From positions 1 to 34,000 of the forward strand of contig CASHSZ010000061.1 in NCBI GenBank assembly GCA_949358305.1: a stretch of DNA of 34,000 nucleotides, in the 5' to 3' direction. This DNA comes from Strigamia acuminata (taxonomy: Eukaryota > Arthropoda > Chilopoda > Geophilomorpha > Linotaeniidae). Numbering within the stretch: position 1 is the stretch's first letter; each line of letters opens with the position of its first letter. The translations under genes were made by a program, and so were the position numbers. Under the pieces are notes generated by a model. That model worked only from the letters and a program-made list of their open reading frames with translations, did not search any database and was not told the DNA's origin. Positions 10,194 to 21,000 of this stretch are shown here, piece by piece.

Positions 10194-12340
10194 CAACCTG
10201 TACCGGAGATGCGGAAAAGGTCGTTGGATCTTTTCCACTAACCAAAGACTCTTACTCTCTTGCATTGGCAGAGCTAAGAAGTCGTTATGGATCTGAAATT
10301 AATCAGAAGAATGCGTTGGTAAAATCGATACGCGAACTCAAGGCGGTACACGAGATGTATCCAGTCCTGCCGGTCAAGCAATTGTTGACATCGATTTCAT
10401 CCTCATTAAAAACGCTCGATAAACTACATGTACCTATCCGAACAGCTGGTCTTTTCCTCGTGCCTGACCTTCTGGAAAAGTTTCCACCTGACATAGCAAA
10501 ACGTTACCACCGCACCAACCAGGGTCGCATGGACAACGTACTAAAGTTTGTGGACTTTGTTGCGGAAGAACTGCGGATTGCTGAGCTCGCTGAAGAAACG
10601 GTTCTGAAAGCAAAAGCATCTAAGAAAAAACAAGAAAAATCAGAAAAGTCACCGAAAGAGTCGGATTTTGCGCGAAAAGGCACCATGTCAACCTGTTTCA
10701 CCTCACAGTCAGGGAAGGACAAACCTAAACCATCCGGTCCAATGGGGTCGGGAAAAATCGTCTGCGTTTTTTGTGACGGATCACATTATAATGCGAAATG
10801 CGACGCTTCTCTTACTGTTGCGGAACGAACAGAAATCGCTAAACAAAAGCGCTTATGCTTTAATTGCCTCCGCAGAAATCATTCGGCGAAAGACTGCTTG
10901 GTAAGCTTCAGTTGCAGGAAATGTGGTGGTCGACATCACACGATAATTTGTCAAAAAGGGGAAGAAAAACCTGCTGAAAAGAAAGAAGAAATTCCCACCC
11001 AATCCAGTGTCTCTGCAAATGTATCTTTAGCAGTTGCATCGAGTATTCAGTTGATGGTATTTTCAGCTCAATTAATCCGAAAAAACAAGGAGCCAGTTAT
11101 TGTCCGAGGTCTTCTTGACCCCGGGAGTCACCGGTCGTACGTATCTACCAAATTGGTCGAATGCCTTCGGATGACAAAGAAGGGATCCGTAGCATACATG
11201 ATGAAGCGATTGGATGATGAACATGCGGTTCCCGCTAATTACGACGTAATTCCAGTGGAGCTACAGTCACGTCACGGAAATCAAAAGCTTACATTTGATG
11301 CGTTAAAAGCTAAAGCGTTGCCCACAGTCAGTGGACTGACAAACGCCGAAACTATCAAGAAAATATTGGCGTTTGGATTGGAATTAGCTGAACCGCATCC
11401 GTCAGTCACGGATGAAATTGACTTCCTAATAGGAGGTGACAACTTTTGGAAAGTTGCTCTCTGTGGAAGAAAACGAATTAGCAAAACATTTGGTTTGTCT
11501 CGCACGATATTTGGTTGGATTGCCAATGGTTCGATTGGAAACACAAACCACGATTTGGATGAATATTCGGATACTAGCGCAGCTGTATCGTGTCTCTCGG
11601 TAGAACAAGGCCAAATTATCCGGAACAAATCAAAAAATCCGGTCCTAATCGCAACTCAAGCATCGGAAGTCGTCCATCGCAAGAAGTTGAGTCAAATTTC
11701 AGATGAAAAGTCAAGTTGTTTCTGCACAGTCAACTCAAACCTTCCCGAATCATCAAAGACCATGCTTTCTCGAAAGGAAGGATCTGGACATGCAGTCAAG
11801 AGCTGGCTACTTGGTTTTTTCGGCCGGGAAAATATTCCTCGTTACCGTGTGGAGAAGAGTTGGACTCGGAATTGGAGTGTAAGGTTATCCCACCCGGACT
11901 TTTTAAATTTCTGGGGCTCGATTCGAAGTAATCTAGAGGAAATTCAATCGATTAAAGGCCCAATGTTCTTGGGAAAAAAGGAAAAGCTTCTCGAGTTGCT
12001 GAAAATAGACAAAAAACCTTTACTATTCAGAAATACAAGAGACGTTTTGAGTCAAACTATTATCAAACAAGATCGAAATGTTGGCGCAGAAATCGAATTG
12101 GTAAAGGAAGCAGATGCACGTCGTCCTAAGTATCGATATAGATCGCCTTGCGCAAAGATGAAGTCGTTTGTAGGCAAAAGTCAGAAATTTTCTTTCACTC
12201 ATCAAGACTATGGTTTCTATTCAAAAGATCCACTGAAACAAAAACAGATGATAAATACACTGGTCAAGTTAAGCTTGGTCGCTGTTGGTAAAAGAATACC
12301 TGAATGGATTTCAAATCTATTACGTCAAAGAATTACATAG
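10190..12340 (+). pseudogene. Element B gag-protease with degenerate thymidine-kinase-like C-terminus (3' part of split gene)
   Basis: The frame continues from 1021 after removal of element A; the ATG-like start at 10265 is not the native start. It holds the rest of the DUF1759-like gag, three zinc knuckles (near 10765, 10856 and 10915), and a retropepsin-like domain with LLDPGSHRSY (near 11115). No RT or integrase follows. From about 11955 the sequence GPMFLGKKEKLLE aligns with the P-loop segment of the kinase in element C, and the last residues (LSL....R.P.W...L.R) align with C's extreme C-terminus. The P-loop threonine is replaced by lysine, no DEGQFF motif is present, and the paired zinc cysteines are missing. 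The region from P-loop to stop is about 130 aa versus 207 in C. The kinase activity is therefore predicted lost, although the frame itself is open. Confidence 0.8.
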
Positions 12341-12348
12341 GATGTCGG

Positions 12349-12373
12349 TTTCTTTCTTTCGGCCGGCAATCTT
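12349..12373 (+). promoter_or_regulatory. Pre-LTR pyrimidine tract of element B
   Basis: A short run of T and C is followed by GGCCGGCAATCTT and then TGTTGC. It begins only a few bases after the polyprotein stop. It is the B version of the conserved pre-LTR motif. Confidence 0.55.
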
Positions 12374-12526
12374 TGTTGCTAGCAACAAATGGAGTTGTCA
12401 AAACGTTTACCGGCTAGGAAGAAAATCTATACATGTGGCAATTTCCTGGAAATACAGACAAAACGTTTTTAATAATATTCTTGTGTGTTTGAGTTCGAAT
12501 TTGTCAATTATCTGAATATTTCCCCG

Positions 12527-12534
12527 TATAAAAG
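12527..12534 (+). promoter_or_regulatory. TATA-box candidate in the element B LTR
   Basis: TATAAAAG, about 153 bases into the LTR, is a textbook match to a TATA box at a plausible U3 position. No transcript start can be seen. Confidence 0.45.
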
Positions 12535-13740
12535 CGTTTGCCATGTGAATTAATTATCTGAAATGTCAAAATATTGCTTTGTAAGTTTTTGTTGTCACTT
12601 ATTAACGTTTTGTGCAATTTTTACCTGTTTCTTGAGTGTTATCTATTTCCAGTTCATTAGTGTAAGCAGTATGACAAGCTGGATGCATCTCGCTCAATTC
12701 AAATGTGGACTGGAAGAGATCTAACTGTTATTATTAATGTTTAAATGCATTCAGTGCATTTTATCAGTTTATTAGCAATTTTCCTACCTTGTTTAATGTC
12801 CTGTGTGTCTATTGTGCACATGTGTGTTCAACACCGCTCGTTTCAGGTGTGAAAACGTTTAAAAAGTGTGCAATTGATCGCCTCCCATGCGTGTCCGCCT
12901 CTGGACAGCTGGTAGAAATGTTCCAGGTCCTGTCACGGATTAAAAACCACCTATATTAGTTGTTTGTATGCCTATTAATTAATTTGTTACCTTAAAATGC
13001 CTCTCACTTGTCCTGGAAGTTTAATTGGATTGCTTTTGTGCTCATATGAGCAATCTCTCTCTCCTTGTCCGCCATTGCTGTGGGCGTGGCTTAAGTGTCT
13101 CTGTAAAGAGGTATTTAAAATTACCTTTTTGTGGGTTTTATGAGGTATTTGTGAGTAATTGGGCATTTGTGTATTTAGCAATGTAATAGTCTTAAATTTT
13201 ATTGCATGATGATAATGCTTTCTGATGTAGATACTGCACTCACTGTAGAGCTGCAATTTGATTGGCAGAAAACCTCTGTATTTATTCTTTTTCTTGTGTT
13301 TCATGAATATTTACTTGGATTTAATGCATTTCCAATGGGTTCTTGAATATAGCATCTAAAGATTGATTGTAAAACTGATTTATTGCATTTAATGTAGGTT
13401 TTTCAGTTGTTAGGCTTAAGCAAATGTACTTGATGCCCTGTACGGTAGTCTATTTGTATCAGATGGTTTATTTCCTCCCTTTTTCAGGGACCTAAGGCTT
13501 CCTTACTTTCAAGTGCATATGTCCTTATACAATGCTTATGTGATTGCACTTGTTATAGTTTATTGTTTTAAGTGTAACTGCTTTGTTTCTGCTCTCGCGC
13601 TGCATTGTATCTGTGTTATTCATGTTTTCAATGATATTAAACGATGTTTATTTTTACTCCCGTGGATTTTATTAACAGAATGAGTGAGGAGTAAAAACTC
13701 CTTGTTTCCTCCAAAGTACCTGCTGTTCTGGATGCCTGAC

Positions 13741-13824
13741 AGATGGACATTGAATCTTCAAAGCCACTATACAAAATCAGCGGTCAAAAAGAAGGTCCTT
13801 AGTTTCATAATTGGCCCAACCCAG
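13741..13824 (+). pseudogene. Possible diverged fragment of the sequence just upstream of the TK P-loop
   Basis: In the same frame as the kinase tail that follows, this stretch reads SHYTKSAV...FIIGP. It resembles SHRRSNAV...LVIGP, just before the P-loop in element C (nucleotides about 31345-31407). Twelve bases, TAATTGGCCCAA, are identical in both. It may be a remnant of a third, diverged kinase copy with an internal deletion, or part of B's LTR that resembles it by chance. The similarity is short. Confidence 0.35.
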
Positions 13825-13837
13825 GCCAGTTGCAACA

Positions 13838-13995
13838 AGCCAACGTGTCGTACCTGTTTTCAGAAATCAATCAATTCTATAGAAGTCAAGAGAAAGCTAA
13901 TTAATGGAGCGGCACATTTAAGTTTAGCGATTTTGAATCGAAGATTACCTCCATGGGTGGCCAGTTTGATCCGCAAAAAATTGCGCTTACCTTAA
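13838..13995 (+). pseudogene. Thymidine kinase C-terminal tail of element D
   Basis: This encodes the final 52 residues of the C-type kinase, beginning within the second zinc Cys pair (PTCRTC) and running through a basic tail with RRLPPWVASLIR to the stop. It matches 31868-32025 of element C exactly as far as read. The catalytic part is separated from it by element B and would lie off-window. It carries no activity by itself. Confidence 0.85.
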
Positions 13996-14088
13996 GGAGT
14001 CATTAGGGAGCTGATCCTAGGTGGATGAGAAGTTTTCAGATTGCTAAGAGGTTCTTCTTCACCTTCTTTTCTTTTCGGCGGCAATCTC
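13996..14088 (+). other. Element D 3' untranslated stretch with pre-LTR pyrimidine tract
   Basis: Matches 32026-32118 of element C. It ends with a TTC-rich tract (from about 14052) and GGCGGCAATCTC just before the LTR. Confidence 0.7.
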
Positions 14089-15045
14089 TGTTTCGAGCAA
14101 CAGAAAGGAGGAAAGAGAGACCACAACTGCTCGTCAATTTGATAGTAGTTTGATTTTATGTGTTCGAAAATGTAAAGAAGAGTTACTAATTTCGGTCTTA
14201 TAATTGTATTATTTATTTAGCAAATATCTAATCTTTTTCTGTTGTAATAGGAATTTTACATGTCTTTTTTTGTGTGCCAATTTTCAGTAAAGACAATGTT
14301 TGTTAGGTATTTTATCTCTTAGAATGACAAGGTCAAGGTTTAGGAATTTTTAGTCTTGTTTTCCAATGTTTTCATGTTATGTTTACCTATTTCTAAGTCT
14401 TGTCCTGTTCCCAGTTCAGTTGTGAAGGCGGAATGACGGGTTTGAAGCATCTGAGTTGCTTTAAAGGTGCATTGGAAAAGAAGGAATTGTTAATTTTGTA
14501 ATGGATTGCAATTAATGCATTTTTACAGTGTATTTGACTTGCTTTAGATGCGTTATTTGCATATTTAGTTAAGTTTATTCCTATTCTATTTGTTATAATT
14601 CTTTCCAATGATTTCTGTTAATTTTAGTTGATTTTATCTCTATTATGAGGCACAATGCAAGCTTTAACTTATGTTATTTAGAAATTTAGTCACTAGGTGC
14701 CTCATGAATTTGTTGTTGCTATAGAATTGTTGTTGTTATGAAGTTGTTACACTCTTGTTATGAAGAATTAGATGTAGTTAAGTTGAATTTGCCTCCATGT
14801 TAATGTTTTGAAATGATTAAAAGCATTATCTGGATTTTTCTACACAAAGGTTTATTTTATTCAACATCCAACATGTGTGAGTAGGGAGATTTAACCCCAA
14901 ACTCCCTGGAGCAGCTCCCCACAAGATCCAGTGCAGAAACTCAAGTCAACTCATTTCTCCTCTCAGTATAGGCCTATGGGAAATTTGCCAAGAATTCCCC
15001 ATCGCGTTACAACTCGTCGCATCACGGCAGTGGCGAGTTGCAACA
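14089..15045 (+). repeat. Element D 3' LTR
   Basis: This 957-bp LTR starts TGTTTCGAGCAACA and ends GTTGCAACA. It aligns throughout with the two 955-bp LTRs of element C, with about ten differences including an extra T in a T-run, i.e. about 1% divergence. A 71-codon minus-strand frame inside it recurs in all three C-type LTRs and has no domain. Confidence 0.93.
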
Positions 15046-18000
15046 AAGTCAACTGTGATGTCAAATGGGATCAAAAGTTTATTCTTCCAAATCATTGCTT
15101 GGATGTTGCTAAAACTTACATTGAAGCCTTCTACTAAGGTTTAAACACTATTTCAGAACATTCAGAGACATTGGTCTTGTGATGTTTGTGCTAAGTCAAC
15201 TGTGATGTCAAATGAGATCAAAAGTTTATTCTTTCAAATCATTGCTTGGATGTTGCTAAAACTTACATTAAAGCTTTCTACTAAAGTTTAAACACTATTT
15301 CAGAACATTCAGAGACATTGGTCTTGTGGTGTTTGTGCTAAGTCAACTGTGATGAGATCAAAAGTCTATTCTCCCAAATCATTGCTTAGATGTTGCTAAA
15401 ACTTACATTGAAGCCGTCTACTAAGGTTTAAACACTATTTCAAAACATTCAGAGACATTGGTCTTGTGATGTTTGTGCTAAGTCAACTGTGATGAGATCA
15501 AAAGTCTATTCTCCCAAATCATTGCTTGGATGTTGCTAAAACTTACATTGAAGCCTTCTACTAAGGTTTAAACACTATTTCAGAACATTCAGAGACATTG
15601 GTTTGTGGTGTTTGTGCTAAGTCAACTGTGATGTCAAATGAGATCAAAAGTTTATTCTTTCAAATTATTGCTTGGATGTTGCTAACACTTACATTGAAGC
15701 CTTCTACTAAGGTTTAAATACTATTTCTAAACATTCAGAGACATTGGTCTTGTGGTGTTTGTGCTAAGTCAACTGTGATGAGATCAAAAGTCTATTCTCC
15801 CAAATCATTGCTTGGATGTTGCTAAAACTTACATTGAAGCCTTCTACTAAGGTTTAAACACTATTTCAGAACATTTAGAGACATTGGTCTTGTGATGTTT
15901 GTGCTAAGTCAACTGTGATGTCAAATGAGATCAAAAGTTTATTCTTTCAAATCATTGCTTGGATGTTGCTAAAACTTACATTAAAGCCTTCTACTAAGGT
16001 TTAAACACTATTTCAGAACATTCAGAGACATTGGTCTTGTGATGTTTGTGCTAAGTCAACTGTGATGAGATCAAAAGTCTATTCTCCAAAATTATTGCTT
16101 AAATGTTGCTAAAACTTACATTGAAGCCTTCTACTAAGGTTTAAACACTATTTCAGAACATTCAGACACATTGGTCTTGTGGTGTTTGTGCTAAGTCAAC
16201 TGTGATGTCAAATGGGATCAAAAGTTTATTCTTCCAAATCATTGCTTGGATGTTGCTAAAACTTACATTGAAGCCTTCTACTAAGGTTTAAACACTATTT
16301 CAGAACATTCAGAGACATTGGTCTTGTGGTGTTTGTGCTAAGTCAACTGTGATGAGATCAAAAGTCTATTCTCCCAAATCATTGCTTGGATGTTGCTAAA
16401 ACTTATATTGAAGCCGTCTACTAAGGTTTAAACACTATTTCAGAACATTTAGAGACATTGGTCTTGTGGTGTTTGTGCTAAGTCAACTGTGATGAGATCA
16501 AAAGTCTATTCTCCCAAATCATTGCTTGGATGTTGCTAAAACTTACATTAAAGCTTTTTACTAAGGTTTAAACACTATTTCAAAACATTCAGAGACATTG
16601 GTCTTGTGATGTTTGTGCTAAGTCAACTGTGATGAGATCAAAAGTCTATTCTCCTAAATCATTGCTTGGATGTTGCTAAAACTTACATTGAAGCCTTCTA
16701 CTAAGGTTTAAACACTATTTCAGAACATTTAGAGACATTGGTCTTGTGATGTTTGTGCTAAGTCAACTGTGATGTCAAATGAGATCAAAAGTTTATTCTT
16801 TCAAATTATTGCTTGGATGTTGCTAACACTTACATTGAAGCCTTCTACTAAGGTTTAAATACTATTTCTAAACATTCAGAGACATTGGTCTTGTGGTGTT
16901 TGTGCTAAGTCAACTGTGATGAGATCAAAAGTCTATTCTCCCAAATCATTGCTTGGATGTTGCTAAAACTTACATTGAAGCCTTCTACTAAGGTTTAAAC
17001 ACTATTTCAGAACATTTAGAGACATTGGTCTTGTGATGTTTGTGCTAAGTCAACTGTGATGTCAAATGAGATCAAAAGTTTATTCTTTCAAATCATTGCT
17101 TGGATGTTGCTAAAACTTACATTAAAGCCTTCTACTAAGGTTTAAACACTATTTCAGAACATTCAGAGACATTGGTCTTGTGATGTTTGTGCTAAGTCAA
17201 CTGTGATGAGATCAAAAGTCTATTCTCCAAAATTATTGCTTAAATGTTGCTAAAACTTACATTGAAGCCTTCTACTAAGGTTTAAACACTATTTCAGAAC
17301 ATTCAGACACATTGGTCTTGTGGTGTTTGTGCTAAGTCAACTGTGATGTCAAATGGGATCAAAAGTTTATTCTTCCAAATCATTGCTTGGATGTTGCTAA
17401 AACTTACATTGAAGCCTTCTACTAAGGTTTAAACACTATTTCAGAACATTCAGAGACATTGGTCTTGTGGTGTTTGTGCTAAGTCAACTGTGATGAGATC
17501 AAAAGTCTATTCTCCCAAATCATTGCTTGGATGTTGCTAAAACTTACATTGAAGCCGTCTACTAAGGTTTAAACACTATTTCAGAACATTTAGAGACATT
17601 GGTCTTGTGGTGTTTGTGCTAAGTCAACTGTGATGAGATCAAAAGTCTATTCTCCCAAATCATTGCTTGGATGTTGCTAAAACTTACATTAAAGCTTTTT
17701 ACTAAGGTTTAAACACTATTTCAAAACATTCAGAGACATTGGTCTTGTGATGTTTGTGCTAAGTCAACTGTGATGAGATCAAAAGTCTATTCTCCTAAAT
17801 CATTGCTTGGATGTTGCTAAAACTTACATTGAAGCCTTCTACTAAGGTTTAAACACTATTTCAGAACATTCAGAGACATTGGTTTGTGGTGTTTGTGCTA
17901 AGTCAACTGTGATGTCAAATGAGATCAAAAGTTTATTCTTTCAAATTATTGCTTGGATGTTGCTAACACTTACATTGAAGCCTTCTACTAAGGTTTAAAT

Positions 18001-21000
18001 ACTATTTCTAAACATTCAGAGACATTGGTCTTGTGGTGTTTGTGCTAAGTCAACTGTGATGAGATCAAAAGTCTATTCTCCCAAATCATTGCTTGGATGT
18101 TGCTAAAACTTACATTGAAGCCTTCTACTAAGGTTTAAACACTATTTCAGAACATTCAGAGACATTGGTTTGTGGTGTTTGTGCTAAGTCAACTGTGATG
18201 TCAAATGAGATCAAAAGTTTATTCTTTCAAATTATTGCTTGGATGTTGCTAAAACTAACATTGAAGCCTTCTACTAAGGTTTAAACACTATTTCAGAACA
18301 TTCAGAGACATTGGTCTTGTGGTGTTTGTGCTAAGTCAACTGTGATGAGATCAAAAGTCTATTTTCCCAAATCATTTCTTGGATGTTGCTAAAACTTACA
18401 TTAAAGCTTTCTACTAAGGTTTAAACACTATTTCAGAACATTCAGAGACATTGGTCTTGTGATGTTTGTGCTAAGTCAACTGTGATGAGATCAAAAGTCT
18501 ATTCTCCCAAATCATTGCTTGGATGTTGCTAAAACTTACATTAAAGCTTTCTACTAAGGTTTAAACACTATTTCAAAACATTCAGAGACATTGGTCTTGT
18601 GATGTTTGTGCTAAGTCAACTGTGATGAGATCAAAAGTCTATTCTCCCAAATCATTGCTTGGATGTTGCTAAAACTTACATTAAAGCTTTCTACTAAGGT
18701 TTAAACACTATTTCAAAACATTCAGAGACATTGGTCTTGTGATGTTTGTGCTAAGTCAACTGTGATGAGATCAAAAGTCTATTCTCCCAAATCATTGCTT
18801 AGATGTTGCTAAAACTTACATTGAAGCCGTCTACTAAGGTTTAAACACTATTTCAGAACATTTAGAGACATTGGTCTTGTGATGTTTGTGCTAAGTCAAC
18901 TGTGATGTCAAATGAGATCAAAAGTTTATTCTTTCAAATCATTGCTTGGATGTTGCTAAAACTTACATTAAAGCCTTCTACTAAGGTTTAAACACTATTT
19001 CAGAACATTCAGAGACATTGGTCTTGTGATGTTTGTGCTAAGTCAACTGTGATGAGATCAAAAGTCTATTCTCCAAAATTATTGCTTAAATGTTGCTAAA
19101 ACTTACATTGAAGCCTTCTACTAAGGTTTAAACACTATTTCAGAACATTCAGACACATTGGTCTTGTGGTGTTTGTGCTAAGTCAACTGTGATGTCAAAT
19201 GGGATCAAAAGTTTATTCTTCCAAATCATTGCTTGGATGTTGCTAAAACTTACATTGAAGCCTTCTACTAAGGTTTAAACACTATTTCAGAACATTCAGA
19301 GACATTGGTCTTGTGGTGTTTGTGCTAAGTCAACTGTGATGAGATCAAAAGTCTATTCTCCCAAATCATTGCTTGGATGTTGCTAAAACTTACATTGAAG
19401 CCGTCTACTAAGGTTTAAACACTATTTCAGAACATTTAGAGACATTGGTCTTGTGGTGTTTGTGCTAAGTCAACTGTGATGAGATCAAAAGTCTATTCTC
19501 CCAAATCATTGCTTGGATGTTGCTAAAACTTACATTAAAGCTTTTTACTAAGGTTTAAACACTATTTCAAAACATTCAGAGACATTGGTCTTGTGATGTT
19601 TGTGCTAAGTCAACTGTGATGAGATCAAAAGTCTATTCTCCTAAATCATTGCTTGGATGTTGCTAAAACTTACATTGAAGCCTTCTACTAAGGTTTAAAC
19701 ACTATTTCAGAACATTCAGAGACATTGGTTTGTGGTGTTTGTGCTAAGTCAACTGTGATGTCAAATGAGATCAAAAGTTTATTCTTTCAAATTATTGCTT
19801 GGATGTTGCTAACACTTACATTGAAGCCTTCTACTAAGGTTTAAACACTATTTCTAAACATTCAGAGACATTGGTCTTGTGGTGTTTGTGCTAAGTCAAC
19901 TGTGACGTCAAATGAGATCAAAAGTTTATTCTTTCAAATTATTGCTTGGATGTTGCTAAAACTTACATTGAAGCTTTCTACTAAGGTTTAAACACTATTT
20001 CAGAACATTCAGAAACATTGGTCTTGTGATGTTTGTGCTAAGTCAACTGTGATGTCAAATGGGATCAAAAGTTTATTCTTCCAAATCATTGCTTGGATGT
20101 TGCTAAAACTTACATTGAAGCCTTCTACTAAGGTTTAAACACTATTTCAGAATATTCAGAGACATTGGTCTTGTGATGTTTGTGCTAAATCAACTGTGAT
20201 GTCAAATGAGATCAAAAGTTTATTCTTTCAAATCATTGCTTGGATGTTGCTAAAACTTACATTAAAGCTTTCTACTAAAGTTTAAACACTATTTCAGAAC
20301 ATTCAGAGACATTGGTCTTGTGGTGTTTGTGCTAAGTCAACTGTGATGAGATCAAAAGTCTATTTTCCCAAATCATTTCTTGGATGTTGCTAAAACTTAC
20401 ATTAAAGCTTTCTACTAAGGTTTAAACACTATTTCAGAACATTCAGAGACATTGGTCTTGTGATGTTTGTGCTAAGTCAACTGTGATGAGATCAAAAGTC
20501 TATTCTCCCAAATCATTGCTTGGATGTTGCTAAAACTTACATTAAAGCTTTCTACTAAGGTTTAAACACTATTTCAAAACATTCAGAGACATTGGTCTTG
20601 TGATGTTTGTGCTAAGTCAACTGTGATGAGATCAAAAGTCTATTCTCCAAAATCATTGCTTGGATGTTGCTAAAACTTACATTGAAGCCTTCTACTAAGG
20701 TTTAAACACTATTTCAGAACATTCAGACACATTGGTCTTGTGGTGTTTGTGCTAAGTCAACTGTGACGTCAAATGAGATCAAAAGTTTATTCTTTCAAAT
20801 TATTGCTTGGATGTTGCTAAAACTTACATTGAAGCTTTCTACTAAGATTTAAACACTATTTCAGAACATTCAGAAACATTGGTCTTGTGATGTTTGTGCT
20901 AAGTCAACTGTGATGTCAAATGGGATCAAAAGTTTATTCTTCCAAATCATTGCTTGGATGTTGCTAAAACTTACATTGAAGCCTTCTACTAAGGTTTAAA

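Larger units (their letters stand above)
1..13837 (+). mobile_element. Element B: BEL/Pao-type gag-protease-(degenerate TK) retrotransposon, interrupted by element A
   Basis: This element occupies 1-1025 and 10190-13837; 1026-10189 is a younger insertion. It has a leader (1-496), a gag-like frame split by element A, a pyrimidine-rich pre-LTR tract and a 3' LTR from 12374. Its 5' LTR and primer site must lie left of the window. No reverse transcriptase, RNase H or integrase is encoded: the frame goes from protease to a shortened thymidine-kinase-like tail and stops. Removing A and one copy of the 4-bp duplication leaves an open frame of 892 codons including the stop, so B was uninterrupted when A landed. 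Its right end abuts the tail of a C-type element (D) inside that element's kinase region, so B is itself an insertion. The exact right boundary is uncertain by a few bases because B's 5' LTR is not visible for comparison. Confidence 0.82.
12374..13837 (+). repeat. Element B 3' LTR (inferred)
   Basis: It starts with the 14-base perfect palindrome TGTTGCTAGCAACA right after the pre-LTR motif and is placed to end at GTTGCAACA, giving about 1,464 bp, close to A's LTR length. The 5' copy is off-window, so the right end rests on the GCAACA end and on the point where identity with element C's kinase tail begins. A segment near the end (13741-13824) resembles the N-terminal side of the kinase, so the true boundary could lie further left. 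Confidence 0.6.
13838..15045 (+). mobile_element. Element D: 3' remnant of a C-type gag-protease-TK retrotransposon
   Basis: This contains the last 158 coding bases of a C-type polyprotein, its 3' untranslated stretch and a full 3' LTR. The coding and 3' untranslated parts match element C with no difference noted; the LTR differs from C's at about ten positions. The left part of D lies beyond element B, off-window. D's LTR end GCAACA is followed directly by satellite sequence, so D inserted into the array. Confidence 0.88.

Noticed and set aside
10172-10197. GTTGACT..AGTCAAC inverted repeat across A's right junction
   Set aside because: One arm is LTR and the other is native B gag. D's junction has no such pairing with its LTR end, so it is probably coincidence.
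14393-14608. 71-codon minus-strand frame repeated at 27213 and 32422
   Set aside because: It recurs only because it lies in the C-type LTR; no domain and no support for translation.
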